64,000 nt of DNA from Dactylosporangium sucinum (GCF_014647515.1 NZ_BMPI01000012.1:1-64000); one strand, 5' to 3'; positions 16,490 through 26,488 are shown, counted from the first letter of the stretch. Translations and numbers: made by a program. Notes: a model not told the origin generated them from the letters alone.

Positions 16490-17428
16490 GTGCTGAGGCT
16501 GGGCATCGTCGGCGCCGGCATCATGGGCGCCAAGGTCGCGGCGACCGCCGACCGGTTACCCGGGGTCGAGGTCGCCGCCGTCGCCGACCCGGTCCCCGAA
16601 CGGGCGGCCGCGCTCGGCGGCACCCCGTTCGCGGGCTGGCGCGAGCTGCTCGACTCGGGATCGGTCGACGCGGTGTACCTCGGGCTGCCCCACGACAGTC
16701 ACGCCGACGCGTGCGCGGAGGCGTCGGCCCGGGGCGTTCACGTCCTCATCGACAAGCCGCTGTGCACGACCGTCGAGGAGGCCGACCGGATCATCGCCGC
16801 CCGGGACGCCGCCGGTGTCGTGGTCATGGTCGGGTTCAGCTACCGGTTCCGGGCCGAGTGGCTCGCCGCCCGGCGGCTCGTCGCCGACGGGGCGATCGGG
16901 GAGCCGCTGTCGGTCACCGACGTCATCGTGGAGGCGGCCCCGGACACGCCGGCGTGGTACTGGGACGCCGACCGCGGCGGCGGCATCCTGCACCTGCAGT
17001 CGCACCACTGCTTCGACCGGCTGCCCTGGCTGGTCGGGGTGCCCCTGGCCGAGGTCACCTGCAGAACGGTCGCCGGGGAGGCCGCCGCGATCGCCGGCAC
17101 GTTCGCGGGCGGCGCCGTCGCCGGGATCGCGCTGTCGTTCGGCCGCACCCACCGGGCCGAGCCGCGGTCGCTGACCGTGGTGCAGGGCACCGCCGGGCAG
17201 TTGCGGATCGAGCAGGGCGGCGCCCTCGCGGTGTCGACGCCGGCGGGCAACCGGGTCGAGTCGCACGCCGGTGACGACTGGCTGCACCGGGAACTGGCCG
17301 CCTTCGTCGCGGCCTGCTCCGGGGCCGGCCCGGACTTCCCGACGGCCGAGGACGGGCGGCGGGCCGTCGTCTGCGCCGTCGCCGCGACCGAGTCGGCCCG
17401 CACCGGCGAGGCGGTGAGGCTGTCATGA
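16490..17428 (+). CDS. Gfo/Idh/MocA family oxidoreductase
   Basis: A 312-residue NAD(P)-dependent sugar dehydrogenase. The Rossmann start is LRLGIVGAGIMGAKVAATAD. The EKP motif appears as DKP (VHVLIDKPLCTT), a conservative change. The C-terminal substrate domain contains HLQSHHCFDRLPWLVG with the histidine-rich active-site helix. Family members oxidise inositols, glucose or amino sugars and their derivatives at a ring hydroxyl. GTG 16490 starts two bases after the SDR stop. Confidence 0.88.
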   Translation: MLRLGIVGAGIMGAKVAATADRLPGVEVAAVADPVPERAAALGGTPFAGWRELLDSGSVDAVYLGLPHDSHADACAEASARGVHVLIDKPLCTTVEEADRIIAARDAAGVVVMVGFSYRFRAEWLAARRLVADGAIGEPLSVTDVIVEAAPDTPAWYWDADRGGGILHLQSHHCFDRLPWLVGVPLAEVTCRTVAGEAAAIAGTFAGGAVAGIALSFGRTHRAEPRSLTVVQGTAGQLRIEQGGALAVSTPAGNRVESHAGDDWLHRELAAFVAACSGAGPDFPTAEDGRRAVVCAVAATESARTGEAVRLS

Positions 17429-18486
17429 CGGGGCTCGTCCTGCGCGGCGGCCTGGTCTGCGACCCGGAGGCCGGCACCCTCGCCGCCGGGGACGTCGTCG
17501 TGCGCGACGGGCGCATCGGCGGTACCGCCGAGGCCACCGACGAGATCGTGGACGTGTCGGGACTCGTCGTCACGCCCGGACTGGTCGACCTGCACACGCA
17601 CGTCTTCGTCGGCCAGGACCTCGGCGTCGACCCGGACGAGGCCGGCCCGCCCAGCGGGGTCACGACCATGGTGGACACCGGCAGCGCCGGCGCGCACCTG
17701 TTCGGGGCGTTCGTCCGCGGTACCGTCGAACGGGTCCGCACCCGGATCGGCGCGTTCATCAACATCTCCACCGTCGGCACCACGAGCATCCTGCTCTCCG
17801 GCGAGCTGAAGACCCTCCCCTACGTCGACGTCGCCGCGTGCCGCGCGGCGATCGCCGAGCACCGGGACCGGATCATCGGCGTGAAGGTCCGGGCGTCCGC
17901 GGACGTCGCCGGCGACAACGGCGTCGTCGCCCTGGACCGGGCCCGCGAGGTCGCCGACGCCGAGGGGCTGCCGCTGATGGTGCACCTCGGTCCCCCGCCG
18001 GCGTCCCTGGCCGACATCCTGGCCCGGCTCGGCCCCGGCGACGTGCTCACCCACTGCTTCACCGGCCTGTCCGGCACCCCGTACACCGAGCACGGCCGGG
18101 TCATCGACCTGGTCGCCGAGGCCCGGCAGCGCGGCGTGCTCTTCGACATCGGGCACGGCATGTGCGGCTTCGACCTGGAGCAGGCCCGGGCCGCGGTCGC
18201 CGCCGGGTTCCTGCCCGACACGATCAGCTCCGACCTGCACACCTACTCCCGCCCGATCGTCGGCGACCTGCCGGCCGTGATGGCGAAGTTCCTCGGACTC
18301 GGCGTCGCCCTGCCCGAGGTGGTCCGCCGCACGACCCTCAACCCCGCCCGGATCGCCGGGTTCGACGGCGTCGGCACCCTGCGCCCCGGCGCGCCCGCCG
18401 ACATTGCCGTCCTGCGGGTGACCGAGACCGTGGAAGCCGTCCTCACCGTCCGCGCCGGCGAGATCGTGTACCGCGCCCCGAACTGA
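17425..18486 (+). CDS. Amidohydrolase/deacetylase-family metallohydrolase
   Basis: A 353-residue dihydroorotase-like enzyme of the amidohydrolase/deacetylase group (the Enterococcus EF_0837 type, by recall of the family). Metal ligands are visible: H57 and H59 (LVDLHTHVF), K154 as the likely carboxylated lysine (IIGVKVRAS), H187 (LPLMVHLG), H210 (VLTHCFTG) and D270 (SSDLHTY). Relatives are often encoded beside SelA-like PLP enzymes, exactly as here, and are thought to remove acyl groups from amino acids or sugars. ATG overlaps the previous stop by four bases. Confidence 0.85.
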   Translation: MTGLVLRGGLVCDPEAGTLAAGDVVVRDGRIGGTAEATDEIVDVSGLVVTPGLVDLHTHVFVGQDLGVDPDEAGPPSGVTTMVDTGSAGAHLFGAFVRGTVERVRTRIGAFINISTVGTTSILLSGELKTLPYVDVAACRAAIAEHRDRIIGVKVRASADVAGDNGVVALDRAREVADAEGLPLMVHLGPPPASLADILARLGPGDVLTHCFTGLSGTPYTEHGRVIDLVAEARQRGVLFDIGHGMCGFDLEQARAAVAAGFLPDTISSDLHTYSRPIVGDLPAVMAKFLGLGVALPEVVRRTTLNPARIAGFDGVGTLRPGAPADIAVLRVTETVEAVLTVRAGEIVYRAPN

Positions 18487-18500
18487 AAGGCATCGAAGCC

Positions 18501-19661
18501 ATGGACATCTACGCCGAACTGGGCGTCCGGACGATCATCAACGCGGTCGGGCCGGCGACCCGGCTGGGCGGCCTGTCGCTCTCCGACGAGGTGATCGAGG
18601 CGATGCGGGCCGCCGGCGCGCGCAACGTGCGCATGGACGAGCTCGAGGAGGCGGCCGGCGCCGAGATCGCCGCCCTCCTCGGCGCACCGGCCGCCTACGT
18701 CACCAGCGGCGCCGCCGCCGCGCTGAGCCTCGCCACCGCCGTGTGCCTCGCCGGGGACCGGCCCGCCGCGATCGACGTGCTGCCCGAGGTCGCCGGGCCC
18801 CGGCGGCGGGCCGTCATCCAGCGGGCCCACCGCGACCCCTACGACCACGCCCTGACCGCGGTCGGCGCGGAGCTGGTGGAGATCGGCTACCCCGGCTCGA
18901 CCCGCCCCGACGAGCTGGTCCGCGAGCTCGACGGCCGGGCCGCGCTGGTGCTGTGGCGGCCGGGCCGGGGCGGCGACCACCTCGGCATCGCCGAGGTCTG
19001 CGAGCTGGCCCATGCCGCCGGGGTACCGGTGCTGGTCGACGCCGCCATGGATGTACCACCGCTGCAACGGCTGCGCGACATCCTCGACGCCGGCGCGGAC
19101 CTGGTGGCGATCAGCGCCGGGAAGGGGTTCCGGGGCCCGCACACCGCCGGGATCCTGTGCGGCCAGGCCGACCTCGTCGGCGCCGTCGCCCTGCACCACC
19201 AGGACATGGACATCCGCCCGCGCACCTGGCAGCGCTCGGAGGTCACCGGCGCCGACCCGGTCCGCGGCCGGCACGGCATCGGCCGGGGCATGAAGGTGGG
19301 CCGGGAGCAGATCGTCGGGCTGCTCGTCGCGCTGCGGGCGTTCGTCCGCGACCCCGGCGCCCACCACCGGCACGGCGCCCAGGAGCTGGCCGACATCCGC
19401 GCCGGCCTGCACGACGACCCGCGCTGCACGGTGCGGGACGGCTACGAGCACCACCTCGACGTGCCCGTGCTGGAGATCGACGTCACCGCGTCGGGCCGCA
19501 GCGCCGACGAGGTGATCCGGGACCTGGACCGCGGCACGCCCCGCATCCATCTCGGCGAGGACCGGGCCTGGCAGGGCGTCCTCACCGTCAACCCGCAGGG
19601 CCTGCAGCCCGGCGACGGCGCGGCGTTCGCCAAACGGTTCGCTGAGGTGCTGGGCGGATGA
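18501..19661 (+). CDS. SelA-like PLP-dependent enzyme (candidate ammonia-lyase)
   Basis: A 386-residue fold-type I PLP enzyme of the SelA-like group. It opens MDIYAELGVRTIINAVGPAT, the usual start of this family. D180 (VPVLVDAA) should contact the pyridine nitrogen and K208 (ISAGKGFRGPHTAG) should hold PLP. It is much shorter than selenocysteine synthase. Relatives include DgaE, the D-glucosaminate-6-phosphate ammonia-lyase of Salmonella, and E. coli YhfS, whose operon also holds a PHP-type metallohydrolase. An amino-acid or amino-sugar-acid eliminase role is inferred. GAAAGG lies about 10 bases before ATG 18501. Confidence 0.8.
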   Translation: MDIYAELGVRTIINAVGPATRLGGLSLSDEVIEAMRAAGARNVRMDELEEAAGAEIAALLGAPAAYVTSGAAAALSLATAVCLAGDRPAAIDVLPEVAGPRRRAVIQRAHRDPYDHALTAVGAELVEIGYPGSTRPDELVRELDGRAALVLWRPGRGGDHLGIAEVCELAHAAGVPVLVDAAMDVPPLQRLRDILDAGADLVAISAGKGFRGPHTAGILCGQADLVGAVALHHQDMDIRPRTWQRSEVTGADPVRGRHGIGRGMKVGREQIVGLLVALRAFVRDPGAHHRHGAQELADIRAGLHDDPRCTVRDGYEHHLDVPVLEIDVTASGRSADEVIRDLDRGTPRIHLGEDRAWQGVLTVNPQGLQPGDGAAFAKRFAEVLGG

Positions 19662-20452
19662 CGTTCTCGCTGTCGGCGGCGCCGGTGGGCCGGCTGCCCA
19701 TCCCGGGCTGGGAGGCGTTCTTCGGCCGCAACGAGCAGGAGTTCCACGACCTGTGGTTCTACGTCTGGCTGGTCACCGACGGCGACCGGACCGGGCTGAT
19801 CGACACCGGCCTGCCGGTCGACGCCGCGGAACGGGCCGCGCTGGACGCCGCCAACCAGGCCCTCGACCCGCGCTGCGTGTTCCAGGACGTGCGGCTGCTG
19901 CCGGAGGCCCTCGATGCGCTCGGGGTGCGCGGCGAGGACGTCGACTTCGTCCTGCTGACCCAGACGATCACGTACCACACCGGCGGCCTCCTGCCGGACC
20001 TGCTCCCCCGGGCGACGGTCTACGCCTCCTACGCCGGCGTCCGGGAGATGCTGTGCGCGCCGCCCGGGCACCCGCCGACCGAGTTCTACTTCACCGGCCC
20101 CACCTGGTCGTACCTGCGCGACCTGGCGGTCGGCGGGCGGCTCGTGCTGACCGACGGGCCGGTCGAGGTCGCGCCGGGCCTTTCGTTCGAGGCGACCGGC
20201 GGGCACCACCCCGGCTCGGCCGGCGTCCGGGTGCGGTGCGCCGACGGCCTGGTCGGGCTGCTGGAGACGGCGTTCTTCGCCCGCAACGTCGACGAGGAGC
20301 TCCCGATCGGCATCGCCGAGGACGCGGCCGCGTGCCGCCGGGCCATCAAACAGTATCGACGCGTGTGTGATGAAGTGGTGGCGTTGCACGACCCGGGCAA
20401 CGCGGCACGCTTCCCGATCACACCTCGGCACGCAAGGAGGCCTGCGTCATGA
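19658..20452 (+). CDS. Metallo-beta-lactamase-fold protein with altered metal motif
   Basis: A 264-residue protein with the overall MBL-fold lactonase plan (GLIDTGLPVDAAERAAL, HTGGLLPDLLP, GGHHPGSAGVRV). The metal motif, normally HxHxDH, reads QTITYH: two histidines and the aspartate are replaced, leaving only the last histidine. Later ligands survive in part (GGHHPGS and VALHDPGN), and the usual Asp position looks like Glu (LLETAFF). It may bind one metal or none. It overlaps both neighbours by four bases, so it is a true operon member. Likely a divergent lactonase or a non-enzymatic binder. Confidence 0.75.
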   Translation: MTFSLSAAPVGRLPIPGWEAFFGRNEQEFHDLWFYVWLVTDGDRTGLIDTGLPVDAAERAALDAANQALDPRCVFQDVRLLPEALDALGVRGEDVDFVLLTQTITYHTGGLLPDLLPRATVYASYAGVREMLCAPPGHPPTEFYFTGPTWSYLRDLAVGGRLVLTDGPVEVAPGLSFEATGGHHPGSAGVRVRCADGLVGLLETAFFARNVDEELPIGIAEDAAACRRAIKQYRRVCDEVVALHDPGNAARFPITPRHARRPAS

Positions 20453-21261
20453 CCGCCACCCGCAGCACCCCGCCGAACGCCCAGTCCGCGGCCGGCGTCA
20501 AGTCGGCCGAGCGGGCGCTGGATCTCATGGAGTACCTCGCGGCCCACCGCTCCGGCGCGACGTTCCCGCAGATCAGCCAGGACCTCGGCTTTCCCAAGAG
20601 CAGCCTGCACGCGCTGCTCGGCACGCTGGTGAGCCGCGGCTGGATCTATCTGGACGACGAGCGGCGCCGCTACCGGATCGGCGTGCGGGTCTGGGAGACC
20701 GCGCAGAGCTTCGCCTACCTGGACAGCCTCGCCCACCGGGCCGAACCGCACCTGCGGGGGGCCCGGGACGAGCTCAACGAGACGGTGCAACTGGCCGTGC
20801 TGGACGGCATCGACAACGTCTACATCGCCAAGGTCGAGGCCGACCACCCGCTACGGCTGGTGTCGCGGGTCGGGATGCGGCTGCCCGCCTACGCGACCGG
20901 CCTGGGCAAGGTGCTGCTGGCCTTCCTCGATCCGGCCGACCTGAAGGCGCGCCTCGAGGGCGTGACCATGCGCCGGTTCACCCAGCACACCATCTCGACG
21001 CCGCAGCAGCTGTTCGAGCGGATCCAGGTGATCCGGGAGCGCGGCTTCGGCGAGGACGACGGCGAGTACACCCCCGGGGTCTTCTGCGTCGCCGTGCCGG
21101 TCAGGGACGCGACGGGCCGGGTGGTGGCCGCGATGAGCTGCTCCATCCCCCGCGTCCGGCTCGGTGAGGGACCGGGACACCGCGACCACCTGGTGAACAC
21201 GCTGACCCGCCACTGCGCCGCGATGTCGCATGACCTCGGCTGGCGCGACGGCGGCGTTTAG
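20449..21261 (+). CDS. IclR-family regulator 1
   Basis: A 270-residue regulator. The winged helix-turn-helix (SAERALDLMEYLAAHRSG, LGFPKSSLHALLGTLVSRG) precedes the IclR effector domain (ELNETVQLAVLDGIDNVYIA, ATGLGKVLLAFLDP, GEDDGEYTPGVFCVAVPV). IclR proteins often respond to sugar acids or aromatic acids and repress catabolic operons. It is the last gene of importer operon 1 and therefore auto-controlled. Its stop overlaps, tail to tail, that of IclR regulator 2. Confidence 0.92.
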   Translation: MTATRSTPPNAQSAAGVKSAERALDLMEYLAAHRSGATFPQISQDLGFPKSSLHALLGTLVSRGWIYLDDERRRYRIGVRVWETAQSFAYLDSLAHRAEPHLRGARDELNETVQLAVLDGIDNVYIAKVEADHPLRLVSRVGMRLPAYATGLGKVLLAFLDPADLKARLEGVTMRRFTQHTISTPQQLFERIQVIRERGFGEDDGEYTPGVFCVAVPVRDATGRVVAAMSCSIPRVRLGEGPGHRDHLVNTLTRHCAAMSHDLGWRDGGV

Positions 21262-22079
21262 GAAAGCGGAGCGATCAGGGGAGCGAGCCGACCGGCACAG
21301 GCTCGCAGCGCCGGCAGGTACCGCTGGGCGCGGTCACCGGTGGCGCCCGCGCGCGCCGAGGGGGTGGAACAGCTCACGGCGGCGACGACCGCCCCCGACT
21401 CGCTGCGCACCGGCACGGCGACGCAGTAGAGCCCCACGGTGTACTCGCCGTCGTCCTCGGCGAAACCGCTGGCCCGCACGGCGGCGAGGCGGCGCAGCAG
21501 CTCCGCCTTGTCGCCGATGGTGCTCTTGGTGAACCGCTGCAACGTGACCCCGGCCAGCCGGCGGCGCACCTCGCCCGCAGGCAGGCCGGCGAGCAGGACC
21601 TTGCCCAGCGCCGTGGTGTGGGCGGGCAGCCGCAGGCCGACACCGGAGACCAGCCGCAGCGGGTGGTCGGACTCCTCCTTGGCCAGGTACACGTTGTCCA
21701 GCCCGTCCAGGACGGCCAGCTGCACGGTCTCGTTGAGCTCGTCGCGCAGTGCGCGCATCTCCGGTCCAATGAGGACACTGATGTTCTGGTTGTGCGAATA
21801 CGCCTGGCCGACCTCCCAGGCGTGCAGCCCGACCCGGTAGACCCGGGAGTCCGGGTCCACGAACAGGTAGCCCCGGTCCGACAGCACCCGCAGCAGCCCG
21901 TGCAGGCTGCTGCGGGGCAGCTTCAGGGAAGCGCGGATGCCGCTGGCGTCGATCCCGTCGGTGTGCCGCGCGACCAGGTCCAGGATCTGCAGCACCCGCT
22001 CGGCCGACTTGATCGAGCCGGCCGGCACGGCTGCGTCCGTGGTGTCTGCGGCGTCCTTGGGTCGGGTTGTCGGCGCCAT
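21258..22079 (-). CDS. IclR-family regulator 2
   Basis: A 273-residue regulator strongly similar along its whole length to the neighbouring IclR 1. For example ELNETVQLAVLDGLDNVYLA, TTALGKVLLAGLPAG and AEDDGEYTVGLYCVAVPV match almost word for word. The N-terminal helix-turn-helix is LKLPRSSLHGLLRVLSDRG. ATG 22079 is chosen over the longer open frame because it begins a normal IclR N-terminus. It is divergent from importer operon 2 with an IclR-type site between them. The pair looks like an inverted duplication with shared effector and operator preference. Confidence 0.92.
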   Translation of the reverse strand: MAPTTRPKDAADTTDAAVPAGSIKSAERVLQILDLVARHTDGIDASGIRASLKLPRSSLHGLLRVLSDRGYLFVDPDSRVYRVGLHAWEVGQAYSHNQNISVLIGPEMRALRDELNETVQLAVLDGLDNVYLAKEESDHPLRLVSGVGLRLPAHTTALGKVLLAGLPAGEVRRRLAGVTLQRFTKSTIGDKAELLRRLAAVRASGFAEDDGEYTVGLYCVAVPVRSESGAVVAAVSCSTPSARAGATGDRAQRYLPALRACAGRLAPLIAPLS

Positions 22080-22178
22080 GGTTCCGTCCGCCTCTGTCCG
22101 TGGGTGGGTCCCGAGAAGGGTGACACACCGGTCGGATCGTAAGCAACACACCATCCTGAACTGCAACGACGCCAATTT

Positions 22179-22196
22179 GGTTCAGATATGTGAACA
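22179..22196. promoter_or_regulatory. Operator-like repeat GGTTCA-N6-TGAACA (probable IclR site 2)
   Basis: GGTTCAGATATGTGAACA lies between IclR 2 (83 bases from its start if read left) and the second binding protein gene (95 bases to its ATG). It keeps the six-base arms and the six-base spacing of the site at 11596-11613 with one arm base changed. An additional half site TGAAC occurs at 22157-22161. Confidence 0.6.
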
Positions 22197-22290
22197 GGGA
22201 TTCCCATATCCGATCACCCGGTCTACAGTCGTGCACCAAGTCCCGAGTCCCACCGACACACTGACTGCCCCCCACACGAGGTGGACTGGA

Positions 22291-23562
22291 ATGTTGAGAC
22301 ACTGGAGACACCGACGCGCACTTCTGGCGGCCGCTGTCGTGGCTTCGCTGAGCCTCACGGCCGCATGCGGCGACACCGAAGAGCCCGCCAAGTCCGCCCA
22401 GGACGGCGGAACCCTTGAGATCACCCACTGGGACCTGCTCGCACCGAGCTACGGCGCCAAGATGTGGGAGACCTTCCAGGGCTACCAGCAGCAGAACCCG
22501 AAGGCGACGCTGACCAAGCAGGAGATCACCCGAGCCGACTACGAGACCACCATCAAGACCCAGCTCGCCGCGGGCGGCGGGCCCGACGTGTTCGCCGTCG
22601 CCGACACGTTCCTGCCCGAGCTCGCCGAGGCCGGCGTGCTGGAGCCGCTCGACGGCGTCTTCGGCCCGGACGTGAAGCTCAACGTCACCAACGAGGGCGG
22701 CAAGTGGCGCGGCAAGCAGCTCGCCATCACCGCGCAGATCGCGCCGTACGCGTTGCTGTGGAACAAGGACATCCTGGCCCAGGCCGGGGTCCAGCCGCCG
22801 ACCACGCCCGAGGAGCTCGTCGCGGCGGCGAAGACCATCAAGGAGAAGACCGGCATCACGGGCTTCGCGGTGCGCCACCGCATCGCCGAGGAGAACCCGT
22901 GGTGGATCGACTTCAACAACTGGCCGCAGGGCTTCGGCGGCGGCTGGTCCGACGGCAAGTCCCTCACCATCGACCGCCCGGAGAACATCGCCGCGCTCAA
23001 GGCCTACAAGGCCGTCTACGACTCCGGCGCCTTCGCCGTGGGCGACGACGCGTCGACCTTCCGGACGAAGTTCAAGGAGGGCAAGCTGGCCATGCTGATC
23101 GACGCGACCGGCGCGCCGACCGCGATGATCAGCGACAAGGTGCCGGGCACCTCCATCATGTCGTCGAAGCTGCCGTTCCCGGGCAAGAACACCAGCCAGG
23201 TCGGCATCTACTTCGTCGTCAACAAGCACTCCAAGAACAAGGATCTGGCCAAGGACTTCCTGCGCTGGCTGGTCAAGCCCGAGCCGCAGCAGAAGCTCTC
23301 CGAGGTCATCGGCAACGCCTCGACCGTGGCCGTCGACACGACCGTCCCCGAGGCGTACGTGAAGGCCAACCCGTGGGTCACCGCCTACCGGCAGAACGCG
23401 CCCTTCTCCCACGACGCCGTGGTGGACGGGTTCGAGGCCAAGACCCCGCAGATCCGGCACATCGTCCTGCAGTGGGTCGAGAAGGTACTGCTGCAGAACG
23501 TCCCGCCCGAGGAGGCGCTCGCCAAGGCGGCCCAGGAGGCCAAGGCAGCGGTCGGGGGCTGA
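22291..23562 (+). CDS. ABC importer solute-binding lipoprotein, second system
   Basis: A 423-residue binding protein. The signal has a basic start (MLRHWRHRRALLAAAVVASL) and lipobox LTAAC. Family 1 marks include LEITHWDLLAPSYGAKMWET, LAAGGGPDVFAVADTFLPEL and YALLWNKDILAQAGVQPPTT. GAGGTGG lies upstream of ATG 22291. It begins the second importer operon, followed after a strong hairpin by two permeases, an ATPase and two dehydrogenases. It is not a close copy of the first binding protein, so the two probably differ in ligand. Confidence 0.9.
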   Translation: MLRHWRHRRALLAAAVVASLSLTAACGDTEEPAKSAQDGGTLEITHWDLLAPSYGAKMWETFQGYQQQNPKATLTKQEITRADYETTIKTQLAAGGGPDVFAVADTFLPELAEAGVLEPLDGVFGPDVKLNVTNEGGKWRGKQLAITAQIAPYALLWNKDILAQAGVQPPTTPEELVAAAKTIKEKTGITGFAVRHRIAEENPWWIDFNNWPQGFGGGWSDGKSLTIDRPENIAALKAYKAVYDSGAFAVGDDASTFRTKFKEGKLAMLIDATGAPTAMISDKVPGTSIMSSKLPFPGKNTSQVGIYFVVNKHSKNKDLAKDFLRWLVKPEPQQKLSEVIGNASTVAVDTTVPEAYVKANPWVTAYRQNAPFSHDAVVDGFEAKTPQIRHIVLQWVEKVLLQNVPPEEALAKAAQEAKAAVGG

Positions 23563-23574
23563 CCCCGCCCCCAG

Positions 23575-23611
23575 GCGCGGTAGGTGCCGAGCCAAGCGGC
23601 ACCTACCGCGC
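23575..23611 (+). promoter_or_regulatory. 15-bp perfect stem-loop between binding protein and permease genes
   Basis: GCGCGGTAGGTGCCG (23575-23589) pairs perfectly with CGGCACCTACCGCGC (23597-23611) around the loop AGCCAAG. It starts 12 bases after the binding protein stop and has no T-run. Such intercistronic hairpins usually protect the upstream mRNA or partly terminate transcription, so that binding protein is made in excess over permeases. Confidence 0.7.
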
Positions 23612-23631
23612 ACGGTCTGCGAAGGAGATCC

Positions 23632-24513
23632 ATGACCACCCGATCGAGGCTCGCGCCGTACCTGTTCGTCGGCGGCGCGGCTGTCTACCTGCTGGTGTTC
23701 ACCGCCACCCCGCTGCTGCGCGGGGTCATGCTCAGCTTCACCGACACCAAGCTGCTCAACCCGGACGGAGGCGAGTACGTCGGCCTCGACAACTACCGCG
23801 ACCTCCTCGTCGACGAGCGGTTCATGTCGTCGGTGCTCACCACGATCCTCTACACCGCCTGCACGGTCGCCGGTTCGCTGCTGCTCGGCACGGCCGCGGC
23901 GTTCGCGATCAACGACCGGTTCCGCGGCCGGGCCGTGGTGCGGGCCGTCCTGACGATGCCGTGGGCGGTGCCGTCGATCGCCGTCGTGCTCGTCTTCACC
24001 TGGATCTTCAACGTCGGTGACGGCGTCGCCAACCGCGGACTCGCCGTCCTCGGCATCGGCGAGCAGGGCTGGCTCATCGACCCCGACCTCGGTCTGCTGT
24101 CCGTGACCGCGGTGAGCGTCTGGAAGGTGTTCCCGTTCATCATGCTCGTCGTCCTCGCCGCACTGCAGTCGGTGCCCGCCGAGGTGCGCGAGTCGGCCCG
24201 GGTCGACGGCGCCGACCGCCTCACCACGGTCAAGGAGATCGTCCTGCCGCACATCGCGCCGACCCTGCGCATCCTGGCGCTGCTCATGACGATCTGGTCG
24301 CTGCGCCGGTTCGAGATCATCTACCTGCTCACCGGCGGCGGGCCGATCGACGCCACCAACACGCTGGTCATCAACGTCTACCGGGAGGCGTTCGCCAACT
24401 CCGACCTGGGACGGGCGGCGGCCCTGGGGATGCTCGGGCTGTGCCTGTCCCTCGTGGTGACCGTCGTGTACTTCGTCGTCGAGCGGCGCTCGGCGCGGCG
24501 GGAGGCGCTGTGA
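23632..24513 (+). CDS. ABC importer permease 1, second system
   Basis: A 293-residue MalF/UgpA-type permease with six helices. EAA loop: EVRESARVDGADRLTTVKEI. The segment EIIYLLTGGGPIDATNTLVI is typical of the group. ATG 23632 has GAAGGAG upstream. The stop overlaps the GTG of permease 2. Confidence 0.9.
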   Translation: MTTRSRLAPYLFVGGAAVYLLVFTATPLLRGVMLSFTDTKLLNPDGGEYVGLDNYRDLLVDERFMSSVLTTILYTACTVAGSLLLGTAAAFAINDRFRGRAVVRAVLTMPWAVPSIAVVLVFTWIFNVGDGVANRGLAVLGIGEQGWLIDPDLGLLSVTAVSVWKVFPFIMLVVLAALQSVPAEVRESARVDGADRLTTVKEIVLPHIAPTLRILALLMTIWSLRRFEIIYLLTGGGPIDATNTLVINVYREAFANSDLGRAAALGMLGLCLSLVVTVVYFVVERRSARREAL

Positions 24514-25343
24514 AACGGCTGACCGGAGCCGGCCTGGGCCGGTGGCTCGCGATCCTGGTGCTGATCCTGGCCGCCGGCTTCCCGGTGTACTGGATGTTCA
24601 ACACCGCCCTCGCCACCCGGGGGGAGCTGTTCAGCGGGCAGAGCCTGTGGCCGCGGCTCGACCGGCTGGCCCAGATCTTCGACGTCTTCGACAGCGGCGT
24701 GCCGCTGCTGCGCTGGCTCACCAACAGCGCGATCGTTGCGTCCGGCACGACGTTCTTCAGCCTGACGCTCGCCGTGCTCGCCGGATACGGGCTGTCGCGG
24801 TACCGCCGATTCCACGGCCGCGGGCTGCTCGGCTTCGGGCTGTTCGCGACCCAGATGCTGCCCGAGGCGCTGCTCATCGTGCCCCTCTACACGCTGTTCG
24901 TGGCGCTGGGGCTGATCAACGGGCTGTTCGGCCTGGTGCTGGCCAACACGGCCTTCGCCATGCCGGTCGCGGCGTGGATCATCAAGTCGGCCGTCGACGG
25001 CGTGCCCTACGAGATCGAGGAGGCGGCACGGGTCGACGGCGCCCCCCGGTTCGTCATCTTCTCCCAGGTCACGCTGCCGCTCGTGGCGCCGTCGGTGGCC
25101 GCGGCCGCCGTCATCACCTTCTTCGACGGCTGGAACGAGTACCTGTTCGCCTCGACGTTCATCCGCGACACGGCGAAGTGGCCGGCGAGCAAGGGCCTGT
25201 CGTCGTTCATCGGCGAGTTCATCACCCCGCTCTCGACGGTGTTCTCCGCCGCGCTGGTGTTCACCGTTCCCGCCATCGTCTTCTTCCTACTGGTACAGCG
25301 CCGGATCGTGAGCGGTCTCACCTCCGGATCGGTGAAGGGTTAG
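24510..25343 (+). CDS. ABC importer permease 2, second system
   Basis: A 277-residue MalG/UgpE-type permease starting at GTG 24510 inside the previous stop (GTGA). EAA loop: EIEEAARVDGAPRFVIFSQV; the PVAAWIIKSAVDGVP segment precedes it. It ends MalG-like with RRIVSGLTSGSVKG. Two bases separate it from the ATPase gene. Confidence 0.9.
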   Translation: MKRLTGAGLGRWLAILVLILAAGFPVYWMFNTALATRGELFSGQSLWPRLDRLAQIFDVFDSGVPLLRWLTNSAIVASGTTFFSLTLAVLAGYGLSRYRRFHGRGLLGFGLFATQMLPEALLIVPLYTLFVALGLINGLFGLVLANTAFAMPVAAWIIKSAVDGVPYEIEEAARVDGAPRFVIFSQVTLPLVAPSVAAAAVITFFDGWNEYLFASTFIRDTAKWPASKGLSSFIGEFITPLSTVFSAALVFTVPAIVFFLLVQRRIVSGLTSGSVKG

Positions 25344-25345
25344 GC

Positions 25346-26484
<1,139 letters not shown>

Positions 26485-26488
<4 letters not shown>

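Noticed and set aside
17838..19661. Long frame crossing amidohydrolase and SelA-like genes as one fusion
   Set aside because: The upstream part is out of frame with the amidohydrolase. The real SelA-like gene starts at ATG 18501 with its own ribosome site.
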